Assembly: GCA_029858755.1 (NCBI GenBank)
Contig: JAOUEK010000009.1
Location: forward strand, 1-13,662
Source of the DNA: Thermoleophilia bacterium
GTDB lineage: Bacteria; Actinomycetota; Thermoleophilia; Gaiellales; Gaiellaceae
Reading direction: 5' to 3'
Length of the DNA stretch: 13,662 nucleotides
Under the pieces are notes generated by a model. The model searched no databases. It saw only the letters and a list, made by a program, of their open reading frames with translations, and was not told the DNA's origin. Numbering within the stretch: the stretch's first letter is position 1; each line of letters begins with the position of its first letter. The position numbers and the translations under genes are program-made. This document shows positions 1 to 6,763 of the stretch, piece after piece.

Positions 1-478
1 CCACCGCCAACCCTCTCAGCGCGGCCGCCAGGAGCCCCGGCGGCTGCGGGGCCAGCCGACGCTCGGGTCGCGGCGCCAGCGGGGCGGGGCCCAGCCGGAA
101 GAACCGGTCTCGCTCGGCAGCCATGCGCTCCCGCAGCCACCCGGCCGCGTCCTTCATCCGCCGGTACTCGGCGAGCCGCCGCGCGAGCTCCTCCGCCGCC
201 TCCTCCGGGCCGAGGTCGGAGAGCTCCGCGTCCTCGTCGGGGAAGAGGCCCCGGGCCTTCAGCTCGAGCAGCGCGGAGACGAGCACGAGGAACTCGCCGC
301 AGCTCTCGAGGTCGAGCTCGTCGCGCTCGGCGAGATGCTCGACGAAGGCGACGACGATCCCGGCGACGTCGATCTCCGCGGGCGCGAGCTGATCGCGGAG
401 GACGAGCGTGAGCAGGAGGTCGAAAGGCCCCTCGAAGGCGTCCAGGTCCAACTCGAGGTCGCGGACGGCCGTGGCCAC
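1..478 (-). CDS. scpA: Segregation and condensation protein A, ScpA (partial, C-terminus off the left edge)
   Basis: ScpA is the kleisin subunit of the bacterial SMC condensin. It bridges Smc heads and binds ScpB to compact and segregate the chromosome in the cytoplasm. The visible 159 residues begin with a short acidic leader, then the family hallmark FEGPFDLLLTLV at about residues 15-26, and LLELKARGLFP at about 70-80, matching the usual LLelKsrxLLP segment. After residue 90 comes a charged helical stretch and a proline-rich linker before the window ends. The C-terminal winged helix that contacts Smc is not in view. I chose GTG at 478 because it is the last in-frame start before the conserved motif and lies 9 bases after the lgt stop codon, so the two genes are probably cotranscribed. 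Family identity is secure; the exact start is less so. Confidence 0.9.
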   Translation of the reverse strand, partial: MATAVRDLELDLDAFEGPFDLLLTLVLRDQLAPAEIDVAGIVVAFVEHLAERDELDLESCGEFLVLVSALLELKARGLFPDEDAELSDLGPEEAAEELARRLAEYRRMKDAAGWLRERMAAERDRFFRLGPAPLAPRPERRLAPQPPGLLAAALRGLAV

Positions 479-487
479 CCGCCGACC

Positions 488-1348
488 CTAGCCCCCGGGT
501 CGGACGCGGCTCTTCGGGACGGCCATCTTCGGCTGCGGTGGCCGCGTCGCACCGCCGCGGCGTCGCTGGGAGAGCCAGAGCCAGACGCCGCCGGCGACGA
601 ACCCGAGCGCCGCCACCCAGCCGTTGAGACGCATCCCCGCGATCTCGTGGGCGGGGTCGATGCGGAGCTGCTCGACGACGAAGCGCCCGGCGCAGTAGAG
701 CATCACGTACGCAGCGAAGATCCCGGGCGGCCGCGGCCGGAAGCGTCGCTCGATCAGGAGCACGAGGATCGCGGCGGCCAGGAAGTCCCACGCCAGCTCG
801 TAGAGGAAGGTCGGCTGGTACGTGGCCTGGTCGATGCTCTCGAGCGGGCGTCGGGAGACCTCGATCTCGAGGCCCCAGGGGAGGTCCGTGGGCTTGCCGA
901 AGAGCTCCTGGTTCCACCAGTTGCCGAGCCGTCCGATGCCCTGGGCGAGCAGGAGCCCCGGCGCCAGGCAGTCGGCCAGCAACCAGACGTCCGCGCCCGC
1001 GCGCTTCGCCACGATGCCGCCGACGACGCAGCCGAGCCCGATCCCGCCCCACACGCCGAGCCCGCCGCGCCAGATCGCGAACGGCCCCCACCACGCGTCT
1101 GGCACCTCGTCCCAGCTCGTGGCCAGGTGGTACAGGCGCGCGCCGACGATCCCGGCGGCGACCCCCCACACCGCGAGGCGCAGGATCAGGTCCCAGTCGC
1201 CGCCGCGCGCAACCCACCGGCGACCGGTGACGGCGATGCAGACGACGATCGCGGCCAGCAGCGTCAGCCCGTACATGTGGACGGTGAACGGGCCGAGGTC
1301 GAGCGTGCCGCTCCCCGGGGAGGGGATCGAGGCGAGGAGCGCGGGCAT
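488..1348 (-). CDS. lgt: Phosphatidylglycerol--prolipoprotein diacylglyceryl transferase, Lgt
   Basis: Lgt moves diacylglycerol from phosphatidylglycerol to the lipobox cysteine of prolipoproteins at the cytoplasmic membrane, the first step of lipoprotein maturation. The 286-residue length is normal, with about seven hydrophobic segments. The signature GRLGNWWNQELFG lies at residues 138-151, placing R140 and N143 at the positions of E. coli R143 and N146. AGRFVVEQLR at 220-229 supplies R222, equivalent to E. coli R239. W100 in GGLGVWGG stands where E. coli has the essential H103; as I recall, actinobacterial Lgt commonly has tryptophan there, so this is a lineage marker rather than a defect. 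The C-terminal 25 residues are basic and proline-rich. ATG at 1348 is the start, with no clear Shine-Dalgarno but an ATG-proximal CAGAAT (1361-1356, minus strand) as a weak -10 candidate. Confidence 0.96.
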   Translation of the reverse strand: MPALLASIPSPGSGTLDLGPFTVHMYGLTLLAAIVVCIAVTGRRWVARGGDWDLILRLAVWGVAAGIVGARLYHLATSWDEVPDAWWGPFAIWRGGLGVWGGIGLGCVVGGIVAKRAGADVWLLADCLAPGLLLAQGIGRLGNWWNQELFGKPTDLPWGLEIEVSRRPLESIDQATYQPTFLYELAWDFLAAAILVLLIERRFRPRPPGIFAAYVMLYCAGRFVVEQLRIDPAHEIAGMRLNGWVAALGFVAGGVWLWLSQRRRGGATRPPQPKMAVPKSRVRPGG

Positions 1349-1355
1349 GCGGCCG

Positions 1356-1361
1356 ATTCTG
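1356..1361 (-). promoter_or_regulatory. Weak -10-like box upstream of lgt
   Basis: On the minus strand the sequence reads CAGAAT, then seven bases, then the lgt ATG. It departs from TANNNT at the first base and no -35 match is evident. I list it only because the spacing matches the better boxes elsewhere in this window. Confidence 0.2.
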
Positions 1362-1384
1362 CCTGCACGGGAGGCGAGCAGCCA

Positions 1385-1398
1385 GGGGCACTGTCCCC
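1385..1398. repeat. GGGG...CCCC inverted repeat, possible interspersed element
   Basis: The 14-base sequence GGGGCACTGTCCCC has 4-bp arms around a six-base centre. It is followed at 1402-1409 and 1437-1444 by two copies of CTGGCGAC, 35 bases apart. It lies in the lgt / 67-residue-protein divergent gap. The arms are short, so this could be chance in GC-rich DNA or one copy of a small interspersed repeat. Confidence 0.3.
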
Positions 1399-1466
1399 AC
1401 TCTGGCGACAGACCCCCGTCACGGCGGCGGCAGGGACTGGCGACTGTTCACGGAACCTTTACGCGC

Positions 1467-1480
1467 GTTCTCTAGAAAAC
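1467..1480. promoter_or_regulatory. Imperfect 14-bp palindrome in a divergent promoter region
   Basis: GTTCTCTAGAAAAC matches its own reverse complement at 12 of 14 positions, with core TCTAGA. It sits in the most A+T-rich part of the 195-base gap between lgt and the 67-residue gene, 63 bases before the latter's ATG. The gap must hold promoters for both directions. The dyad is a plausible operator, but no regulator can be named. I see no convincing -35/-10 pair for either gene beyond this. Confidence 0.35.
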
Positions 1481-1543
1481 ACGCATCCGATCCGCGACGC
1501 TGGGCGAATACCACGTAGGCATTCGACGTTCTCACTCGTAGAC

Positions 1544-1747
1544 ATGGCACCCGTTCATCTCCTCACCGGCCCCGACCTCGAGCTCGAGCAGATCGAGCGC
1601 TGGCGGCTCGAGTCGCTCGAGCGCGCCGGCTACGACCGCGAGTCGGCGGTCGTGCTCGCGTACTCGCACGAGGTCGACCTGCACCAGGCGACGTGGTTGC
1701 TGGAGCACGGCTGCTCCGTCGAGCTCGCCCTCCAGATCCTGCTCTGA
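1544..1747 (+). CDS. Unknown small acidic helical protein (67 aa)
   Basis: I do not recognise this protein family. The 67 residues are leucine- and glutamate-rich and free of long hydrophobic stretches, so it is probably cytoplasmic. After a short leader there is a helix-like run at about residues 12-28 (ELEQIERWRLESLERAG), then two or three further predicted helices ending in ELALQILL at the terminus. The helical repeat pattern with a GY turn at 29-30 loosely recalls small three-helix bundles such as UBA-like folds, but that is only an impression. ATG 1544 is the only sensible start: the frame stays open far upstream only as antisense to lgt and scpA. No Shine-Dalgarno is evident. The gene ends 38 bases before the cyclic-nucleotide-binding gene on the same strand, so they may be functionally linked. 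Confidence 0.72.
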   Translation: MAPVHLLTGPDLELEQIERWRLESLERAGYDRESAVVLAYSHEVDLHQATWLLEHGCSVELALQILL

Positions 1748-1773
1748 CGACCCGGAGGGCCTGCGCGGGCTTG

Positions 1774-1779
1774 TAGGAT
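1774..1779 (+). promoter_or_regulatory. TAGGAT -10 box, leaderless start candidate
   Basis: TAGGAT fits the actinobacterial TANNNT -10 and ends six bases before the GTG at 1786. Transcription would therefore start at about that GTG. No Shine-Dalgarno is present between box and start, and no -35 consensus is obvious. The gene may thus have its own leaderless promoter in addition to any read-through from the 67-residue gene. Confidence 0.45.
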
Positions 1780-1785
1780 CGCCCG

Positions 1786-2208
1786 GTGGCGCTGCGCAAG
1801 AACAGGAAGGCGGAGCTGCTGCGGAGCGTCCCGCTCTTCTCGGAGTGCTCGAAGCGGGAGCTGGGCGACGTCGCCGAGCTCGCCGACGAGCTCTCCGTGC
1901 CCGCCGGCACCGCGTTGATGAGGGAAGGCGAGAGCGGCCGGGAGTTCGTCGTGCTCGTCGAGGGCACCGTGAAGGTGACCCGCAAGGGCCGCAAGGTGGC
2001 CGAGCTCGGCGACGGCGACTTCGTGGGCGAGATCGCGCTCGTCGCCGACGTGCCGCGAACCGCGACCGTCGTCGCGTCGAGCCCGCTGCGGATGCTCGTC
2101 GTCTCCGACCGCGCCTTCCAGCGGCTGCTCCGCCAGCAGCCGGCGCTCGCCGCCAAGGTGATGCGGTCGCTCGGCGAGCGGCTGGCGGCGATGTCCGCAG
2201 GCTCGTAG
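1786..2208 (+). CDS. Stand-alone cyclic-nucleotide-binding domain protein (Crp/Fnr sensor fold, no HTH)
   Basis: This 140-residue protein is essentially one cNMP-binding beta-roll. An N-terminal helix containing LLRSVPLFSECS (11-22) is the standard entry to the domain. The glycine turn EGESGREFVVLVEG (47-60) and the phosphate-binding cassette GEIALVADVPRTATV (81-95) follow, with E82 and R91 where Crp and PKA regulatory domains hold the ribose and phosphate. A final helix (109-135) would be the C-helix. The protein stops there, so the helix-turn-helix of Crp/Fnr regulators is absent and it cannot act as a classical DNA-binding regulator by itself. It may sense a cyclic nucleotide and act through a partner protein, possibly the 67-residue neighbour. 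GTG 1786 is chosen for its position at the domain start and its -10 box. Family assignment is firm; ligand and partner are unknown. Confidence 0.88.
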   Translation: MALRKNRKAELLRSVPLFSECSKRELGDVAELADELSVPAGTALMREGESGREFVVLVEGTVKVTRKGRKVAELGDGDFVGEIALVADVPRTATVVASSPLRMLVVSDRAFQRLLRQQPALAAKVMRSLGERLAAMSAGS

Positions 2209-2224
2209 CGGGCCGACGACCCGC
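2208..2224. terminator. Small GC hairpin between convergent genes
   Basis: GCGGG (2208-2212) can pair with CCCGC (2220-2224) around a seven-base loop. It falls in the 20 bases separating the convergent stop codons of the cNMP-domain gene and dnaE, where a bidirectional terminator is expected. The stem is only 5 bp and no T-tract follows, so support is weak. Confidence 0.35.
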
Positions 2225-2228
2225 CGGC

Positions 2229-5200
2229 TCAGCGGACGAGCGCAGACGGGCCGAGCAGGGTCTTCGCCTCGGCCAGGAAGTCGGGGTGCGGCGTGACGCG
2301 GTACTCGGGGCCGAGGGCGAGCGTCCGCGGGCCCTGGGAGGTCTCCACTGACAGGTACACGGGAGCCTCGCCCGGGAACTCGCGGACGAGCCGCGCGAGC
2401 TCACGGATCACGCCGGCAGGCGCCTCGCGGGCGTCGAGCGCGAAGCGCACCTCCCGGCGCTCGGGCACGGCCTCGAACGCGACCACCTCGACGGCGACGA
2501 GCTTGGTCTCCCCGGCCTGCTTGTGGTCGACGCGACCCTTGACGATCAGGATCCGGTCGGCCACGCAGAGCTCGCGCGCCTGGGCGTAGGTGGAGTTGAA
2601 GACGACGACCTCGGCCGAGCCGGTCGGGTCGTCCAGGGTCAGGAAGACCATCGGCTCGCCCCGCCGCGTCGTCGTCTGCTTGACGTCGGAGACGATGCCG
2701 CCGACCGTCACCACGTCGCCGTCGCGTCGACGCTCCAGCTCGGAGAGGTTCGCGTCGGTCTTGCGCCGGAGCTGCTCGCGCACCCCCTGCAGCGGATGCT
2801 CGGAGACGTAGAGGCCGAGCGTCTCCTTCTCCAGGCGCAGCAGCTCCTGCTTCTCGAACTCGGCCGTCGGCAGCGGCGGGTGGTGGCGCTGCGGGCCGGC
2901 GTCGTCCTCGCCCGCCGGAGCGTCGAAGAACGACGACTGCCCGATCAGCCGGTCGGCGGCGAGCTTCTGCCCGTGGGCGAGTGCCTGTTCGAGCACGCTC
3001 AGCATGCCCAAGCGCGTGTCCCCGGTGGAGTCGAGCGCGCCGCACTTGACGAGCGACTCGAGGGCGCGCTTGTTGGCGACCTGCGGGTCGACGCGCTCGG
3101 TGAAGTCCCAGATGGAGGCGAACGGCCCACCGTCGGCCCGGGCGGCAACGATCAGGCGGCACGCGGTCTCCCCGACGTTCTTGACCGCGTTCAGGCCGAA
3201 GCGGATCTTCCCGTCGACGACGGCGAAGTCGACGTCGGAGGAGTTGACGTCGGGCGGCAGCACCTCGATCCCCATCTCGTCGCAGGCGTTGACGTAGATC
3301 GGGACCCGGTCCTTCGTGTTCATCACGCTGGAGATCAGCGCGGCCATGTACTCGCACGGGTGGTTCGCCTTGAGCCACGCGGTGCGGTAGGCGATCAGCG
3401 CGTAGCACGCGGAGTGCGCCTTGTTGAAGGAGTAGTCCTGCGACGACTCCATGTCCTTCCAGAGCTGGTCGGCCACTCGTGCCGAGACGCCGCGGGCGGC
3501 GCACCCCTCGAGGAACTTCCCCTTGAGCGAGGCCATCAGCTCGTGGATCTTCTTGCCGATCGCGCGGCGTAGCGTCTCCGCCTCGGCGGGCTCGAACCCC
3601 GCGAGCTGCTTCGCGATCTGCATGTACTGCTCCTGGTAGATGCAGATCCCGTAGGAGTCGCCGGTGATCGGCTTCAGGCGCTCGTCGATGTACGTGACCG
3701 GCTCACGGCCGTTCTTGCGCGCCGCGTACGTCGGGATGTACTGCATCGGGCCCGGGCGGTAGAGCGCGACGAGGGCGATCATGTCCTCGAACACCGTCGG
3801 CTTGACCGCCCGCAGGGCGTCGCGCATCCCGGACGACTCGAACTGGAAGACGCCGGTGGAGTCGGCGCGGGCGAGCATCTCGTACGTCTTGCGGTCGTCC
3901 ATCGGGATCGTCGTGATGTCGAGGTCGCCCCCGATCAGGGCGACCGCCTTGTCGATCACGTCGAGGTTGCGGAGCCCGAGGAAGTCGACCTTGAGCAGGC
4001 CGAGCGCCTCCACGTTCTTCATCGAGAACTGGGTGACCACCTCGGCGTCCGGCCCCTTCTGCTGCAGCGGGACGACGTCGATCAGGGGCTGGGCGCCGAT
4101 CACGACGCCCGCTGCGTGGATCGAGTCGGCGCGTGTCAGTCCCTCCAGCGGCCGCGCGAGCTCGACGATCTCCCTCGCGACGGGCTCGGCGTCCACGACC
4201 TTGCGCAGCTCGGCGCCGGGCTGCATCGCGTCCTCGAGCGACTGGCCCGGCCCCTCGGGCACGAGCTTCGCGATCCGGTCGACGACGCCGTAGGGGACCT
4301 CGAGCACACGTCCGGCGTCGCGGAGCGCGGCGCGAGCCGCCATCGTCGAGAAGGTGATGATCTGCGCGACGCGATCGCGTCCGTACTTCTCCGCCACGTA
4401 GTTGATCACGCGCTCGCGCCCCTCGACGGCGAAGTCGATGTCCATGTCGGGCATGTCCTTGCGGGCGGGGTTGAGGAACCGCTCGAAGAGGAGCCCGTAC
4501 CGCATCGGGTCGATGTCCGTGATCCCGAGGCAGTAGGCGGCGAGCGAGCCGGCGGCCGAGCCGCGGCCCGGCCCCACGGAGACGCCGTTCCGCTTCGCGA
4601 AGCCGATGAAGTCGGCAACGATCAGGAAGTAGTCCGCGAAGCCCATCTCGCGGATCGTCTTCAGCTCGAAGCGGAGCCGGTCGTCCAGCTCGGGCGTGGA
4701 GACACCGTAGCGCCTTTCCAGGCCCTGGTCGCACAGCTCGACCAGGTAGTCGAACGCGTCGCGTCCGTCGGGGACGGGGAACCGCGGCAGGTGGATCCGA
4801 CCCAGCTCGATCTCGACGTTGCAGCGCTCCGCGACCTCGAGCGTGCGCTGCATCGCGTCCTCGTGACCCGGGAAGTCGAGCGCCATCTCGTCGGGCGCCT
4901 TGAACCAGAACTCGTTCGTCTCGAAGCGCCAGTGGCCCGGGTTCTTCAGCGAGTCGCCGGACTGGATGCAGAGGAGCGCCTCGTGGCTGGCGGCGTCCGC
5001 CGCGTCGAGGTAGTGGACGTCTCCGGTGGCCACGAGCGGCAGCGACCGGCGGCCCGCCAGCTCGGCGAGCTGCGGCACGAGCTGCTGCTGGACGGGCAGG
5101 CCCGCGTTCTGCAGCTCCACGTAGACGCTGTCGCGCCCGAAGAGCTGCACGAGCCGGTCGAGCTCCGCCTCGGCGTCGCCGGGGCGGCTCTCGGCGAGGG

Positions 5201-5624
5201 CGCGGGAGACGCGGCCGGAGAGGCAGCCGGAGAGCGCGACGAGCCCGCGGGCGTGTCGCTCCAGCAGCTCCCAGTCCACGCGCGGCCGGTAGTAGTAGCC
5301 CTCGAGGTACCCGAGGGAGCAGAGGCGCACGAGATTGGCGTACCCCTCGTTCGACTCGGCGAGCAACGTCAGGTGCGCGTGGCCCTTCTGCTGCACGTGG
5401 CGGTCGTCGACGACGTACACCTCGCAGCCGACGATCGGCTTCACGCCCTGGTCGCGCGCCGACCGGTAGAGGTCGATCGTGCCGGCCAGCGAGCCGTGGT
5501 CGGTGAGCCCGACGGCCGGCATCTCCAGTCTCGCCGCCTTCTCCGCCAGCGCGGGTATCCTGCACGCCCCGTCGAGGATGGAGTACTCGGAGTGGACGTG
5601 CAGGTGGACGAACGGGGCGCTCAC
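2229..5624 (-). CDS. dnaE: DNA polymerase III alpha subunit, DnaE (replicative polymerase)
   Basis: This is the catalytic subunit of the chromosomal replicase, 1131 residues, normal for DnaE1. The N-terminal PHP domain (about 5-205) opens with HLHVHSEYS and keeps TDHG (41-44), GCE (66-68), CLSG (134-137), YVELQ (168-172) and GDVHY (201-205). The metal-binding set thus looks complete, unlike the degenerate E. coli domain, so intrinsic 3'-5' proofreading as in mycobacterial DnaE1 is plausible. The palm has PDMDID at 392-397 (D393, D395) and the third aspartate D547 in LLKVDFLGLR. The HhH region is near 795-820, QSSFF at 896-900 fits the internal clamp-binding motif, and an OB fold spans about 971-1035. 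The frame is open to 5993, but GTG 5624 directly precedes the conserved PHP start and avoids overlapping the upstream gene. An own promoter is likely. Confidence 0.97.
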   Translation of the reverse strand: MSAPFVHLHVHSEYSILDGACRIPALAEKAARLEMPAVGLTDHGSLAGTIDLYRSARDQGVKPIVGCEVYVVDDRHVQQKGHAHLTLLAESNEGYANLVRLCSLGYLEGYYYRPRVDWELLERHARGLVALSGCLSGRVSRALAESRPGDAEAELDRLVQLFGRDSVYVELQNAGLPVQQQLVPQLAELAGRRSLPLVATGDVHYLDAADAASHEALLCIQSGDSLKNPGHWRFETNEFWFKAPDEMALDFPGHEDAMQRTLEVAERCNVEIELGRIHLPRFPVPDGRDAFDYLVELCDQGLERRYGVSTPELDDRLRFELKTIREMGFADYFLIVADFIGFAKRNGVSVGPGRGSAAGSLAAYCLGITDIDPMRYGLLFERFLNPARKDMPDMDIDFAVEGRERVINYVAEKYGRDRVAQIITFSTMAARAALRDAGRVLEVPYGVVDRIAKLVPEGPGQSLEDAMQPGAELRKVVDAEPVAREIVELARPLEGLTRADSIHAAGVVIGAQPLIDVVPLQQKGPDAEVVTQFSMKNVEALGLLKVDFLGLRNLDVIDKAVALIGGDLDITTIPMDDRKTYEMLARADSTGVFQFESSGMRDALRAVKPTVFEDMIALVALYRPGPMQYIPTYAARKNGREPVTYIDERLKPITGDSYGICIYQEQYMQIAKQLAGFEPAEAETLRRAIGKKIHELMASLKGKFLEGCAARGVSARVADQLWKDMESSQDYSFNKAHSACYALIAYRTAWLKANHPCEYMAALISSVMNTKDRVPIYVNACDEMGIEVLPPDVNSSDVDFAVVDGKIRFGLNAVKNVGETACRLIVAARADGGPFASIWDFTERVDPQVANKRALESLVKCGALDSTGDTRLGMLSVLEQALAHGQKLAADRLIGQSSFFDAPAGEDDAGPQRHHPPLPTAEFEKQELLRLEKETLGLYVSEHPLQGVREQLRRKTDANLSELERRRDGDVVTVGGIVSDVKQTTTRRGEPMVFLTLDDPTGSAEVVVFNSTYAQARELCVADRILIVKGRVDHKQAGETKLVAVEVVAFEAVPERREVRFALDAREAPAGVIRELARLVREFPGEAPVYLSVETSQGPRTLALGPEYRVTPHPDFLAEAKTLLGPSALVR

Positions 5625-5633
5625 GGGAGGGCC

Positions 5634-5639
5634 ATCGTA
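5634..5639 (-). promoter_or_regulatory. TACGAT -10 box upstream of dnaE
   Basis: On the minus strand TACGAT is followed by nine bases and the dnaE GTG. The intervening sequence (GGCCCTCCC) is not a Shine-Dalgarno. This suggests a near-leaderless dnaE transcript separate from the upstream P-loop gene, whose stop lies 74 bases away. No -35 with normal spacing is evident. Confidence 0.42.
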
Positions 5640-5650
5640 CTGCGGTCGGT

Positions 5651-5658
5651 TGACGTCA
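5651..5658. promoter_or_regulatory. TGACGTCA palindrome upstream of the dnaE -10
   Basis: A perfect 8-bp palindrome, TGACGTCA, extends to a near-symmetric GTTGACGTCAGC. It lies 11 bases beyond the putative dnaE -10, reaching into the -35 region. It could be an activator or repressor site, or chance. Confidence 0.25.
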
Positions 5659-5664
5659 GCGGAT

Positions 5665-5680
5665 CGTGCGGGAGTGCACG
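5665..5680 (-). terminator. Hairpin downstream of the M20/P-loop operon
   Basis: CGTGC and GCACG form a 5-bp stem with a six-base loop, 18 bases past the P-loop gene stop on the minus strand and before the dnaE promoter. No T-tract follows. This is a weak terminator candidate. Confidence 0.3.
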
Positions 5681-5698
5681 AGGTGCCGGCCGCTCGCC

Positions 5699-6763
5699 TC
5701 AGCGCGTCTCCAGCCCGAGCCGATCCCGCAGGACCGCGTCGAGCGACGGGTGGGCTTCCGCGTCGAGCAGGTCGAGGCCGCAGACGCCGCCGGAGAGCCG
5801 CTCGACGAGCGCGATCCCCGCGGTGGTGCTCGTCGCGCGACCCGCGATCAGGTCGGGCACCGCATCGAACGCCTGGGCGACGCCGAGCACGGAGTAGGGG
5901 TCGGAGGCGCAGAGGATCGTGCAGCGGACGTGGGGTCGGAGCACCTCGACGGCAACGTCGACGTTGTACGGCTCGAGCGGCGAGGAGCCGCACTCGACGA
6001 CGACCACGTCGGGCGACCCCGCCGCGAGACGGGCGAGCAGGGTGTCGAGCGCGATGCGGTACTCGGCCGGCGGGCAGATCGTCGAGGGCAGCCCGGCGTC
6101 GACGAAGTCGGCCACCGGGCTCGCCCCCGCGTCCCCCATGCCGAGGATCTCGCGGTAGCGGGCGACGCCGGTCACCTTCGTGCCGGCCACGCGCAGCCCC
6201 ATGCGGCGCAGCCTCCGGATCACGGTGATCACCGTGGTCGTCTTGCCCGCGCTCATCGACGTCCCGATCACGAGGATCACCGGCGCCTCCAGCGCGCGCG
6301 GCTCGACGGGCGCGACGAAGTCGTGCATGCGGGCCTTCGCGCCGTCGATCAGCACGTGACCCCGGTAGACGAGCGGGATGATGTACGGGCGCGCGAACGG
6401 CGTCACCGACGTGGCACGCCCGAGCACGCCCGCGCGGGTCAGGGCGTGCAGGCGAAGGTCGTCGCCGACGCGGCGCCAGGAGCCGACGGCCTCCAGCGTC
6501 GCCGACCGTGTGCCGAGCGCGCCCACCACGAAGTCACCGTCGATCACCTCGCCCATGCGCCCGGTGGCCGTCTCGATGCTGTGCGGCCTGCCCGTGTCGT
6601 CGACGACCTCGCAGAGCACGTAGTCGCCGCTACCCCATTGGTCGCGCGTGAGCGGGGCGACCGTCGTCTCGTCGAGCCAGGCGATGCGCGTGACGCTCGC
6701 CCGTACCGCGGCGGCCGGGAGCAGGCTCTCGGCCCGCCGCGGGAGCTCCGGCGCGCCGGTCAT
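5699..6763 (-). CDS. P-loop ATPase, BioD/DUF1611-like, unknown substrate
   Basis: The 354 residues form two parts. Residues 1-155 are beta-rich with no recognised catalytic motif (GDFVVGALGTRSATLE at 76-91). Residues 160-354 are a P-loop NTPase: GTSMSAGKT at 167-175 is the Walker A (K174), and DVVVVECGSSPLEP at 252-265 is a Walker-B-like acidic strand (E257). VADFVDAGLPST at 217-228 resembles the DUF1611 segment between the two. The layout matches the dethiobiotin-synthetase/DUF1611 group, whose characterised member DgcN acetylates D-glutamate, but the Walker A here differs from the usual DUF1611 GTDCAVGK. I therefore assign fold and ATP binding, not reaction. The ATG overlaps the M20 peptidase stop as ATGA, implying translational coupling and a shared pathway. 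It is not an obvious biotin gene: no other bio gene is nearby. Confidence 0.78.
   Translation of the reverse strand: MTGAPELPRRAESLLPAAAVRASVTRIAWLDETTVAPLTRDQWGSGDYVLCEVVDDTGRPHSIETATGRMGEVIDGDFVVGALGTRSATLEAVGSWRRVGDDLRLHALTRAGVLGRATSVTPFARPYIIPLVYRGHVLIDGAKARMHDFVAPVEPRALEAPVILVIGTSMSAGKTTTVITVIRRLRRMGLRVAGTKVTGVARYREILGMGDAGASPVADFVDAGLPSTICPPAEYRIALDTLLARLAAGSPDVVVVECGSSPLEPYNVDVAVEVLRPHVRCTILCASDPYSVLGVAQAFDAVPDLIAGRATSTTAGIALVERLSGGVCGLDLLDAEAHPSLDAVLRDRLGLETR

Noticed and set aside
335..1543. Long plus-strand reading frame running into the 67-residue gene
   Set aside because: It is antisense to scpA and lgt, which have clear family motifs. Its translation is arginine/proline/alanine-rich and without recognisable domains. 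Only the part from ATG 1544 is kept.
4116..5897. 593-codon plus-strand open frame opposite dnaE
   Set aside because: It mirrors dnaE codon positions, as expected in high-GC DNA, and the translation lacks any domain-like pattern.
5625..5993. N-terminal extension of dnaE in the same frame
   Set aside because: It overlaps the P-loop gene, is arginine-rich, and precedes the standard DnaE N-terminus (FVHLHVHSEYS). GTG 5624 with a -10 box is the better start.
5699..6763. Calling the P-loop gene bioD (dethiobiotin synthetase)
   Set aside because: The large N-terminal domain, the neighbours and the Walker A sequence do not fit BioD, and there are no biotin genes around.
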